Assembly (NCBI GenBank): GCA_949752735.1
Contig: OX457053.1
Location: forward strand, 27,729,497-27,793,496
DNA from: Lumbricus terrestris
Taxonomy: Eukaryota; Annelida; Clitellata; Crassiclitellata; Lumbricidae
Direction of reading: 5' to 3'
DNA: 64,000 bases
The notes beneath the pieces were generated by a model. The model searched no databases. It saw nothing but the letters and a program-made list of their open reading frames with translations, and was not told the origin of the DNA. Positions 13,801 through 27,260 of the stretch are shown piece by piece. Positions within the stretch are counted from its first letter, which is position 1. Each line of letters begins with the position of its first letter. A program made the position numbers and the translations under genes.

Positions 13801-16800
13801 AGTAGGATGTGATGGGCACCCTGTTGGCTGCCGACAGTTAAATTCAACTTCTGTAATAACTTGTGATCATCCGTCATACCTTGAATTGTAACCAGGGCTT
13901 AAAATGAGCCTGGACGATCATGGACGGCGTCCAGGCACTTATTTTAAAATCTGAACACCGACGTTACACCGTCCTGCCACTTATTTGACGCGCATAGCAG
14001 GGAAAGGTAAGAAGCGTCCAGGCACTTGTTTTTCTACACTTTAAGCACTGATTGCAATCATTGTGCATTGTGAAAGTTTGAAATTAAACGAAGGTAATTA
14101 TCGTCGTTACATTGCTTTCCATCATTAAATTTTCTGTTAAACGACAGGAAATGGAGAAGAAGCAGGAGGACCTGAAGCAGGGAAACACGGATCTACGCAA
14201 AGAAATCAACCAACGAAAGCTGGAGACGAAGGCGTTGAAGGAGGATCTCGATAACAACAACCGACAGATCCAGTTGCGAGAGAAGGAGATCGAAGGAATC
14301 ACGGAGCAGCTGCTCCGGCTCAAGGTACTTCGCACTACTTTACGTTTACACACACATAACGGTAACCACCAGTTTGGGGGAGCTGGCCATTTATCACGTA
14401 CACAGGGAGGAGAGGGTCACCGGATTTTGGCAATTTGTATATGGGTGTATGCAGCAACGCAATAGTGTGTTCCTGTTGCTCACTCATAGTGTGTTCCCGC
14501 TGCTCACCCATAGTGCGTTCCCACTGCTCACCCATAGTGCATTCCCACTGCTTAGCCATAGTGAGTTCCCGCTGCTCACTCATAGTGCGTTCCCGCTGCT
14601 CACCCCTAGTGAGTTCCCGCTGCTCACCCATATTGCGTTCCCGCTGCTAGCCCATAGTGCATTCCCGCTGCTTACCGATAGTGCATTTCCACTGCTCAGC
14701 CATAGCACGTTCCCACTGCTCACCCATAGTGAGTTTCCACTGCTCACCCATAGTGCATTCCCGCTGCTCACCCATAATGAGTTCCCACTGCTCACCCATA
14801 GTGCATTCCCACTGCTCACCCATAGTGAGTTCCCACTGCTCACCCATAGAGCATTCCCGCTGCTCACCCATAGTGAGTTCCCACTGCTCACCCATAGTGC
14901 ATTCCCACTGCTTAGCCATAGCGCGTTCCCACTGCTCACCCAAAGTGCATTCCCACTTCTCACCCATGATGCATTCCCACTGCTCACCCATAGTGTGTTC
15001 CCACTGCTCACCCATAGTGCATTCCCACTGCTCACCCATATTGCATTCCCACTGCTCACCCATAGTGTGTTCCCACTGCTCACCCATATTGCATTCCCAC
15101 TGCTCACCCAAAGTGCATTCCCACTTCTCACCCATGATGCATTCCCACTGCTCACCCATAACGTGTTCTCACTACTCACCCATAGTGCATTCCCATGGGC
15201 CACTGCTCACCCATGATGCATTCCCACTGCTCACCCATAATGTGTTCTCACTACTCACCCATAGTGCATTCCCACTGCTCACCCATGATGCATTCCCACT
15301 GCTCACCCATAACGTGTTCTCACTACTCACCCATAGTGAGTTCCCACTGCTCAACCAAATCACTTTAACCGCTGATGTATTCTATGGAGCATGATATATT
15401 ACCCTCGATGTAACAAATCATTGTTGCTGGTTAGGCAGTGGCAGATAAATCTCCGAGGTATTGTGATCATGAATATTTGATGAGCTGCCAGCAGAATGCC
15501 AATCATTCGACTCAGCTGTCAATCAAGCCGTCCTGAGGGTTCAAGTAGATTTGAGATCAATCTATTATTAATCACGCTTGTTTAATGGGAGAATGGTCAA
15601 TTTCTGGCTTCATGCGTTCAGATTGTGGATGTGAAAGATGAAGAAAAGATCAGTCCTCCTCGTAAATAAAATTGAGCCATGGCCAGGGGCGGATCCAGAG
15701 GGGGGGTGAAATCCGGCCATGGCCCCCATTTGGAACTTTCATTATTTTCAAACAGCTATTCTGACTCGGAAAGTTGACGTGCCCCCCCATGAGTAATTCC
15801 GTAGGCCCTCCCCACACACATGCCACACCCACGAAGCCCGCACACGAGGCCCGTACGACTAAAAAAAAAGGTCATCGACTTTTTTGGTGGATAAAATGGT
15901 GTCTTTTTCCTGGGAAATAGAGACAAATGACTAAAAAAAAGTCATCAGATTTTTCGACGACCAAGACAACAATTTTTTCCTGGCCCAAGACCGAAAATTT
16001 TGCCCCCTCCCTTCGAAAATTCCTGTATCCACCCTTGGCCATGGCTATAAACTGTTAGCAACTTCATTTTTATGATATCATGACAGATGGCTGATCTAGA
16101 CCTACGTAACACTGCAGAACAATTTCTGCTTACTACTTCGATTTTCCATGGATGGGGTGGGGGTTGGGGGGGGCGATGTGCCCCTATATGCGAACTCCCA
16201 TGACGCCATGCAATGCCTATATGTGATGCTTGCAGTTTATTCAATGTTGTTGATTTGTTTGTTTATATGTGCACTTGTTATAGCGCCCCTTCAAGCTCTC
16301 TCTCTACTCAGAGGCGCTCCTGACTGCAGAGCGGACACTGCAGCGGAGTTTCACGCCGAAGCGCTGAGCAATTGCGAGTGAAGGACTTGCCCAAGGTCCC
16401 TACGTGGCGACGTGAGGTGGATTCGAACCTCGAACATTCCGGCTTCAAGGCAACGACGCCACCACTACACCACCGCGCCCCACAGTTGATAATACTGATT
16501 TATATTTCTTAGGTGCTATACAAGAGTAATGTTTGAAGATCAGTTTTGTCGTGTTTTTTAGTCGGATCTTGTGGGTGCAAGCTCAGTTCCAAATCAGATC
16601 TCGAAGGAATCTGACAAACTACTGAGACAGAAGTAGTAAGTAGAAATTGTTACGCTGTGTGATTAAACTGAAGAAAAATTATCCAATCTATTGCAATAAT
16701 ATTGCAACAATTAACATAATTATGCTGTTTGTCACTACATATAAGTGCCACATTAGGAATGAGTTAATGCATTGTATGGCAGTATCAACTACATCTCTGT

Positions 16801-19443
16801 AAAGCATGATATTTACATGTGTATTTGGTAGTAACTTCACTTTGTGCTAAATGAAGTGTAAAATTGTTAAGTAAATGGGTTCTTTGCAGGAAGAAAGGTA
16901 ATCTTGCGTCCCATTGTGCGTTTGTCAGTGGAGTATTAAACAAAATACTTAGCTTCACTCAACATTTGTTTGTATGCACACTTGTTATAGCGCCCCTTCA
17001 ATCTCTCTACTCAAAGGCGCTCCCGGCTGTAGCGCGTACACTGCATCGGAGTTTCATGCCGAAGCGCTGAGCAATTGCAAGTGAAGGACTTGCCCAAGGT
17101 CCCTACGCGGTGACTTGAGGCGGATTCGAACCTGCAACCCTCCGGCTGCAAGACAACGAACATACCCACTACACCAACAATATTGCTGTTACTGTTCAAT
17201 TATCCCTTGGTGTTGTATTGATCAGTGAAACGGACAAGCGGGTGAAGGATGTCGATAGTGAGATTAAACTCCTGCAGACGGAGCTGCAAAACCTTCAGTC
17301 GAAGCTGACTCTGCTGGAAGATGAGAAGAAGTCGCACGACCGAGAAGCGAGGGAGTCTGGACTGATCAACGCAGACCGAGAGAAGAATCTTCAGATCCTA
17401 ATGAAAGACTACGAATATGCAAAGAATCGAGAGACCGACTTACTAGTCGATAAGTAAGATGACGAATTTATTTTACACGGGAGTGAGTAGATAAGTTTAT
17501 GGAAAACGAGCTGTTTTAAATTAGTATTTGATTGATTTTATTTAAATAAATTGATATTAAATTGGATTTGATGTATTAGCTAACAAGTAAGTTGATAAAA
17601 ATAAATCTATCTACTTGTTTATTTCAGAAATTTATATAGCGCCTCTTCAATGTAGGCTACTCAGAAGCGCTCCGGCCCAACCACGGCTAAATAAAACAGT
17701 TTTGAGGTTTTTAAGGAACAGTGTTGACAAGTAATGCGATAGATTTCATAAGCGTGTTGTTGAGTATTGTATTGTATCTAGAAATTTATATAGCACCTCT
17801 CACACAGAATGACTATTCAGAGGCGCTCCCAGCATGAAAAACTTGAGGAGAAATTAAATGCCTTTAATGAGTGATGAGGAAGAACGAGACGTATGAAGTA
17901 TGATTGCGTGTAGTATTTTTTTAATCTTCCCAACTAACATGACTTGAGATAAATTGCATTGATTTTTTAGCATAAATTTCTTATATTTGTTTTCGAACTC
18001 TGCTGATAGTGGTATCTAGTAAAACGATAGTTACCATATCTTGGCTTTTTTCCAGCTGATCCGTCAGTGTTATCCTCCGTGTGATATAACTGATATTCCA
18101 ACCTTTGAAGAACCTTACTTTTACCATCAACCTGTGCATATACTGGTTCCAACAAACTTCGCTTTTTGTGCGTTGTGGAAATTTCAAGATTGCAATTTTA
18201 GTTACCGATTACAATATAAATAAATGATAGCTATTGTACCATCCTGGTTTACATTACTGTTCTATACGTTCCCCGTTCTTGCTTAGGACGAAGCTGGACT
18301 TGAATTTGAAGCACCTCCAGTTGGAAAAGGCGAACATCCACGAGATCCACTCGAGAAAAGTTCGGGAAAAGGACCATGACCTTCGAGAGCTGAAGAAGGG
18401 CGAGCTGAAGCTGAAGATTGCGCAAGACGCTTTGAGCCATTCGCAGCAGACCTACGACAAGGTCAAACTACAGGTTCGTTGAACCAGAAGATGCTACCAA
18501 TAAACTTTGATTAGAAATGCTTGTCAGTTTTTTGGGGGGTTTTGTGCAATATCTAGTCTTGCAGAAATGTTATATTGTCATTTAGTTTTGTTTTAATGAT
18601 GTTTGTTGTTACTGTTCATCCATCAGATAAAAGGGAAAACTGGTATATTTTCCAGACATTTCGACCAAACAACTAAAAAAAGGTCATCAGTTATTTTGGC
18701 AGGGAAAACTGGTATATTTTCCAGACATTTCGACCAAATGACAAAAAAGTCATCAGATTTTCTGGCAAACAAGGATCACCGAAAATTTAGGCCCCTTCGA
18801 AAATTTCTGTATCCGCCTCTGCCTAGCGGGATTTTCCTTCCTTTGGGTTTCCACTGTCTCCATGCACTGCGCTAATTTTATCAACGATCTGTGTTTCTCT
18901 TAAATTGCATTTGTTATTTTCACTGTTTAGAAATCATCTTCTTGTGTACGATTATTTTAGAGCAGTAAATTAAATTGAATTAAATACATTTATGAGAAAA
19001 TAAATAGAAATTCAACTACACAATACTTGTTATCAACAGCTGGATGGCTTGCCAGATGATGACAGCGAGCTGGTGAAGAAGAAATCAGAGCTGACGAAGG
19101 AAGTTGGTCAGGCGCGTCGTGCGCTTGAAAACCAGGTAGGCAACAGAATTTTCGAACGTAAGTTTGTTAAAAATCATTCTAAATGTAAATTTTGCGTGTT
19201 AGAGCCTTGTACAGGTTTTGTGGGTTACTTAAAATGCATTTAATTTATCTTTTAAAAAGATAATTTCATTTTGTAAGAAATATGATTATAAAGCAGAGCC
19301 GTTGTGGCATGTAACTGAGTAAAGAGGTCGGAAATCGACATGTGACGGGTTTTGAGCCCCTGTGTCACAAATTTGTTTACTACTTTACCTTTACTGTCTT
19401 AGTTATCTTGACGAAGAAGGAATGGATACTCTTGGCAGTCGAG

Positions 19444-19475
<32 letters not shown>

Positions 19476-22400
19476 TGGAATTTATATAGCTCCTCTCCAA
19501 GATCTCTACTCAGAGGTACCCCTGACCGAAATTAGGCGGAATAGATTTGTCTTGAATGGAAAAGAGGGACCTTGAAGATGCATCTCCAAGGCGAAAGGAA
19601 TCAAAACTGTTTACCAGATTAACAAATCAAATCAAATCAATTTTCTGATTTGAGTAATACAAATTGTCAAACAACATTAATCACTATAATCAGTTAATCA
19701 TAGACAAAACAGCACAATGAAACAAAAGAATACTACAGATTAAATGGAAACAATAGGCCTATACCCAGAATGGACGAATCCCACAAGACATTGAGTCTTC
19801 ATTAAGGTGATTGATGAATAGTGTGTTTGAAAAATTATTGTTTGTATGTGCACTTGTTATAGCGCCCCTTCAAGCACTCTACTCAGAGGCGCTCCCGACT
19901 GCAGAGCGGACACTGCATCGAAGTTTCACACCGAAGCGCTGAGCAATTGCGAGCGAAGGACTTGCCCAGGGTCCCTACGCGGCGACCTGAGGTGGATTCG
20001 AACCTTCCAGCTTCAAGGCAACGACGCCACCACTACACCATCGCGCCCCACGATTGTAACGATAGAAATGTTGGAACGTACACATTCCATTTTGTTTACG
20101 TTTTGCTGTTGTTTTCTTTTCTTCCAGACTGGATTGACTGCCGTTGAGCAGATAAAGATCGAGCAGAGCGTGGCTGAGGAGGAGCGTCTGCTCTACGAAC
20201 AGAGCGACCTTCGTATAGAAGTCGTTGAACTGACCCGATTAGCTGCCATTAAAGTAGGTCAACTGTGGTTCATCTCAGCTCAGTTCTTAACGATGTTGTT
20301 TTAAGTGAGTAAATCCTTTACTAGGCAGCGGACCGTCCATAACAATTTAGGACGATTTTTGACCCTCCCTCCTCATGTCAACTCAAAAGTAATATGATAT
20401 CTAATAAGGAACCGTAACAAATCATCACAAATGTGCAGTTGTCTTTTTTTAACGTGCAGTTGTACACAAAATGTGCAGTTGTAGAAGCACTACTGTACAG
20501 TTAAAACTAGCAAAAAGGTCATTGTCCTCCGATTGGAAGTAATTTACCATGGATGATGGGAAAGGAAAGAAGGAGTTGTGCAGTTCTAAAAATTGCTTTA
20601 AAATAGACCTGACAAATGTGTGACCCTCGGTGCATGTCGTCATTTTTGGACGGTCCCTAATAATGCATATCCACATTTCACTGTGCATACGTCTTAGCAA
20701 CAAACCAGTTCTGTCAGCATGAGTAAAGCATTGTAACTATCGACGTCTCGTGCTGTAAATTATCGGCAAGAGATAGGAAAAGGTCTTGCGTTCGTGGTCA
20801 CAGTGTATATATTTGCTGGGTATTTTTTGTGGAAATAACCCATCTATAGTAATCTGCCCAAGGGTTTAAAACTCTGTTTTAATGCGTGTTGAAGTTTCTT
20901 GGCGCATCTGTGTAAGCATGTGATCCATATCTTTCTTTTACTGCTGAAATCCAGACAATGTCGCACATCGTGAATGGCTGCAAAACAACTCACTATTAAT
21001 TCTCTGGTGGTTTAACCGCCTTGCATGTGGATTGTGGCTGATGAGGCTGCTGTTCAGTGGTTGGACGCGCTCTGCAAAAGCTAAAATAAATAAATTTTAT
21101 TGCTATTTTTCCCGCATGTTATATACAAGGGAGCGCCTCTGAGTAGTTTTTTTTTGAAGGAGCGCTATATAAATGTCCGAATGAATGAATGAATATGACC
21201 TTTCCCTTTTCAATTTGTAGCAGGTTTCTGGTCGGGAATTCACTTGCATCATCTCTTTACTGCTTGAAGACCTTTCTCGTTTCATGAGCCTGTCACGCTG
21301 AGAGTGCTTCTGAATAGATTACTGCTGAGTGTAAGAAAGCGAAGATGCTAACACTTCATACATGTTGTTGCCAGCTGGAGGGATGGCTCTAATCTAATCT
21401 AATCTTCTGCGTTTGTTTGTATTTGCTCTGCGTAGAGAGATGAGAGCATCCAGAAAGTGCGAGACCTGGCACGAGCCGAGCTGAACTATCGCGAGGCGAA
21501 GGATGAACTAAAATCGAAGCAGGTCATTATCGAAGATCACAAGAAGAAGGATCTGGAAATGCAAATCAAGTAAATCAATCGAACAGGAATTTTCTTATAT
21601 CTCATTCTATTGAATCTGTCTTCGTCAGGCTATGGTAAAATGATTTTAGATAATGTACAGCATGTCTCCTTCACACATGCACACAAGACATGCAAATTGA
21701 TGCACGCATATACACTCAAGCACATGTACGTGCATGCACACGTATGCACACACATACAATTTTATGCAAGTATATACACTCATGCACACGTACGTGCATG
21801 CACACATATGCACACACGTATACACACACACACGTGCGCGCACACACACACATAAACATACACACCCTATGATGCATTTCCTTATTGTTGACCAGACCAC
21901 TGAATACTGGCAGGTAGCCTCTCTTTAACGTTGATCAACTGCTTGCCAAACTCCATACAGTTGCATTTATGGATATTCAAAATTTAGTACGCTCTGCAAA
22001 TATGACCTAGTTGATAAGGTAATGTTGCTATAAGACATTCATGGGCGCCCGCATAAATTTTTTCAGGGGGGGGGGGGCAAAAAAATGGTCACAGTCAATT
22101 TTTTTCGGCAAGAGCTTGAGAATGCAAAGCAGAAAATGAAGAACACGGTTATGTTTCACACAGGTTTCTATATAATGTCAATTTCTCTGTTTTCCATTGT
22201 GTATAATTTTTTAACATTAGCACTTTAGTGCGAAGAAATTTGTTAAAAACCAAAAAGTAGTTATTAGAAAATAGGAAATCGGTTTTCCAGGGTGGGGCAA
22301 GTGCCCCCCTCTTGCCCCTATGTGCGGGCGCCCATGAAGACATTTCTGAATATGACTATTATAAAGAGTTTCAGGTGTAGTAAACATTTCGAGTAACGTG

Positions 22401-25400
22401 CGGCTGTCCGATATTTCTCTCTCTGTCAGACTGAAGGAGTTTGCGAAGATGTACGACGTGATAAAGAACGAGCGGAACAAGTGCGTCAGTCTCATTCAGA
22501 TCAGCACGCAGAAAGCGGCTGAGATGCGAGAGAAGATCAAAATACTCGACAACGAAATGGAGATTCTACGCACAACTGTTGCTCAGAAGGATCGGTAATA
22601 TTTACTCAGTGGCGTAGCCAAGGGGGGTTTCGGGGGTTAAACCCCCCCATTGGCGTAGGAAATTTTTGTTTAAAAGTTATTTATCCACTTAAATAAGATA
22701 AAAACAATATAATTGCTTGTAGTAACAATTGTTTTTCTTACCTTAATATTCCCTTTGTTACTGTATTCCATTTTTATTTACTGTAATACTGTTGGGTTGG
22801 TGTCAGAAAGGGCTACGCCGCTGTTGCTGATAGATGGGACTATATAAGTTTCCATGCGTTACAATTTAGTTTTCCTCGTTGTTTCATCATCGGCTGTAGG
22901 GCCGTCCATCTGGACCGACCTTCATTTAAAGCTGTGTTTGTTACATCTGACCAATCAAATTTTGTTTCGTAATTCTTGCAGGTCTTTTTTTGTTTTGCCG
23001 TGGCTGGGCTGGGAGAGGACTACTGAGTAGTTTTCTTGCAGGGGTGCTATATAGGTTCATAGAATGAATGAATGGGTGAATGAATGAATGAATGGATGGA
23101 TGAATGAGTGGATGTATGGAAGAATGGATGAATGAATGAATGGATGTATGGCTGAACGGATGAATGAATGGATGAATGAACGAATGAATGAATAAATGGA
23201 TGAATGCATGGATGGATGAATGAATAAATGGATGAATGAATAAATGAATGAATGAATGAATGGATGAATGAATAAATGGATGAATGAATAAATGGATGAA
23301 TGAATGAATGAATGAATGAACGAATGAATGAATAAATGAATGGATGGATGAATGAATGATATGAATGATCCGATCTCTTTGTTGCCTAACAGAATTGTTT
23401 CTTTATTGTCTGTTATCACGAAGGCAACTTCTGAATGAACGAATGAATGAATAAATGGATGAATGAATAAATGAATGAATGGATGAATGAATGGATGAAT
23501 GAAGGATATGAATGATCCGACCTCTTTGTTGCCTAACAAAATTGTTTCTCCATCATCTGTTTTATCACGAAGGCAACTTCAGAAGCACCGACTGAAGCAT
23601 GCCAACGGAATCATTATTCGCGACAGCCTCCGCAACGAGGTTTCGAAGCAGACGCATATCCAATCGGAACTACGCGAGACGTACGATCAACAGCGGATCG
23701 ACATCTCCAAGTTGGAGCTACTCATCCGACAAGCGGAGCAGCAGATGGTCGAACTGCGGAAGCGTTTCGAGGCGGAACTGAAGAAGCGAGACGCCAGGTT
23801 TGTTACACCAACCGGAAAACAATGACTTCTCGTGTCATTGTGATCTTATTTATACCGTTTTTAACACAATTTGTCTTTCGTGTGTTGTGTGTGTCCAGAG
23901 CTGGACAATTGATGCGATTGGTCCCCCCACACAATGCTTAAAGCGTGGAAAAATAAGTGCCTGGACGCCTCTTACCTTTCCAAAAGAAGTGCCTGGACGC
24001 CCCTTACCTTTCCAAAAGAGGTGCCTGAACGCCCCTTACCTTTCCAAAAGAAGTGCCTGGACGCCCCTTACCTTTCCAGACTGTGCTGGCCAATATATAA
24101 GTGGCAGGATGGCATTCAGATTTTAAAATAAGTGCATAGACGCCGTCCATGATCGTCCAGCCACACTTTAAGCCCAGTCTCCACATGGAATGGCCCTTCC
24201 GTCGAAGCACTCGTGAATAAGCTGGTGCCCAGCGCTGGGTTCTTCCGGCATCTACTCGCTCTTTCATGATGGTTGTTTTCCTTGGGGCTTGTGTGCTGGG
24301 AGTGCCTCTGAATAGTCTATGCTGCAAGAGGCGCTCTATACCCCACGTTCAACTTCAACTTCAACTTCAACTTGTTTATTGATCCCAAAAATATAAAACA
24401 AACAATTATGCATTCATAATAGTACACAAAGCGATTGATTGCTGTTAACAAGTATGCATTCATAATAGTACACAAAGCGATTGATTGCTGTTAACAATTA
24501 TGCATTCATAATAGTACACAAAGTGATTAACTGCAGTTAATGATTGCGATGGTATAGCTTAGTGTACAGTTATTACTGTGAAATGTAGGGAGCAATAGGC
24601 TACCCGAAGGGAGTGATCCCGCTATTGGGGCCTATTTACCAAAGGAAAAAATTCTTCACTATTATATGATTAATGATAATAGATTAGAAAACAGATAGAA
24701 ATGGCAGTATTTTTGGAATCAATTAAATAACAGCAGTGGGTTACCTTCCCTCTGCTCAACTTAAAAAGAATGGGGGGAAAACACGGAATAAATGGGTTGT
24801 TCATTTTACATTTTTTAATGTGTGTGCACGGATTTGGGATTTAAATCGATCGAGACTCCTGGATGCACGAATATTTTCCGGTATATTATTCCATAAAAGA
24901 GGACCCTGATACTTAATAGAAAATTTTCTAGTGTTTGTTTTAGCAAAGACACTTATGTAGATTCTATTATTTCTAATGGCTTTAGTATATAAGTTAGGTC
25001 TAAAATAGGATGAGAATGCAAGTGGAAGAAGGTTGTTGTCATATTTATACATAAATATACTAGTTTGGATGAATTTAATTTGGGATATTTTTAGCACGTT
25101 CAACTGATTATATAAGGGGCTAGTGTGAGCATTAAAGGGAGATTTAGTAATAATTCTTATGGCTTTTTTCTGTAGTCTATTTAGCTTAGTTTTTAGATAC
25201 AATACAATACTTATAGTGTTCATTTCATTCGTATGCTGCCAGGAGACTGGATGGCCTCAGCCTTATCTCGTGGTGTGTTGCTCACTGCCTTGAATGGAAT
25301 TGTGACCAATAACTTGGCCGATTCCATTAGCCCAGTTTGTATTTGGTGTGGCTGACGTCGGATCAAATCAGATTTTTTATAAATAGAAGTTGGACCCAGT

Positions 25401-27229
25401 TATATGTGACAATAAATTTGCAATGTGCCCTAATAATGAAATTGTTTAATTTTTAACAGAGGTGTACAGCTGTTAAACTTGGAAGACGAACTTTGCATCT
25501 TCTACGAAAAGTTGAACATTCAAGGTCAGCAATTTACCGATTTGTTGATTAAACCGAAACCAGTTTTGGTGTAAATAAAAGGACGTAATGCAGATAAAAT
25601 GAGTAACGTTAAGCTCGGGTGAATTAAAGTGAAATGGCATCTTACAAAAAAATCATTATTTTTTAGTAATAAATATCATTATAATAATTTCAAAAATCAT
25701 TATTTTTTAGTAATAAATATTATTATAATAATTATTATGATATTTATTACTAAAAATGATGATTTTTGTATATTTGCCATTGCACTTTAATTCACCCGAG
25801 CTTAATGTCATTCATTTTATCTGCATTCTGTCCTATTATTTACATGAGAACTGTTGTAAAATGATACCTGAAATGGCTTCCAATGTTACAGGATTGAGTT
25901 GAATGATGCTGAAGTACGTAGGGCTCTATGAAAAGGCTCTATGTACATATCCAAAGGTCCACTCAACCTTCCATTCGGCAGTTAGCATTGGTAAAACTTC
26001 GCAGTCGGACGTGATGATCGCCTTGCATGGCTGCCAACATTTATGTCGACTCCTGAAATATTTTGTGTCATCTGTTCATTACTGATTGTAATCATTTTGC
26101 ATTGTGTATTTGTGTAAGTTTGAAATAAAATGAAGATTATTATTATTTTTTTACACAAGGTACCTCAGATCCCTCGGGATTTGAAAAAATTATGCTTGGA
26201 GCTGTTGTTAAATGTCTGGAAAATCAGGCCTTGTGCTCCGCAACATTAGTGAAAGTGCCACGAAATGCGATGACATTGCAGCGCTGCAGACAGATGGAAA
26301 TGCGCTGGATTATTATCCTTATTATTATTATTGTTTTTATTATTATACTGTTAATATATTATTATTATTATCATTATTATTATTATTGCTAAAGTTTATT
26401 ATTATTATTATCATTAGTATTACCGGTATTATTATAATCCTCTAAAAACAGAGTACTATGGCCTCATCGTGCCCAGGCATGTGATAGCGTTGAATCGCTG
26501 AACTGTGACAGATATCTTCTGGAACAGGAAGAAAGTTTCTTGTGGGTCTTCTGTAACATGTGACAACCGTGATGATATTATTATTATTATTGTTATTATT
26601 ATTATTACTATTACCTCATATATTCCACTTGGTTATTATTATTATTATTATTGTTATTATTATTATTATTATTATTGTTGTGATTATTATTATTATTGTT
26701 ATTATTATTATTATTGTTATTATCATCTTTATTATTATTACCTCATGCATTCCACTTGCTTTAGACCAAATGGTTAAGACTGGAAACCTGGAGCTGAGTG
26801 GAAAAGAGGAGGAGATACGTCTGATGAGGATCAACCGGACGGAGACGACGCGCCAGGTGGAGCTACTGCGGAAGAGTCTCAAAGACAAACGCGCCATCGA
26901 ACAGGAACTCGTAACGCTACAGATTCAGGTCAGTCGTCAAACGGAAGAAGATGGAATAATTATAATAATAATAATTATTATTATTTTAATAATAATAGTT
27001 ATTATTATAATGACAATTATTATTGTAATATAATAATAATTATAATAGCAGTTATTATTGTAATAATAATTATAATAATTGTAATTATAATAATAATTAT
27101 TATTGTAATAATTATAATTATTATTTCAAGAATGTATGTCTGGTGGGTCAGGCCTCGTCTTTAGGGTGTGAGGCAAAAGTGCCTTTGAAAGCGACCAACT
27201 AACATGATCCTTATTATTATTATTAGGCC

Positions 27230-27260
<31 letters not shown>

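Noticed and set aside
14462..15355. CRISPR-like regular repeat array
   Set aside because: Repeats are contiguous with no unique spacers, in a eukaryotic intron.
14374..15394. 280-residue plus frame and 170-245-residue overlapping frames on both strands
   Set aside because: The 24-bp minisatellite has a period divisible by 3, so frames stay open without selection.
16262..20050. tRNA genes suggested by the GGTTCGAATCC boxes
   Set aside because: The cloverleaf arms do not form, and the same unit recurs with a LINE-type tail, so these are SINEs.
21646..21928. Cys/Val and His/Thr-rich frames
   Set aside because: CA-rich minisatellite read in different frames.
26192..27033. Ile/Tyr-rich frames around CCDC146 exon 15
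   Set aside because: Translations of (ATT)n arrays; only 26765-26928 is coding.
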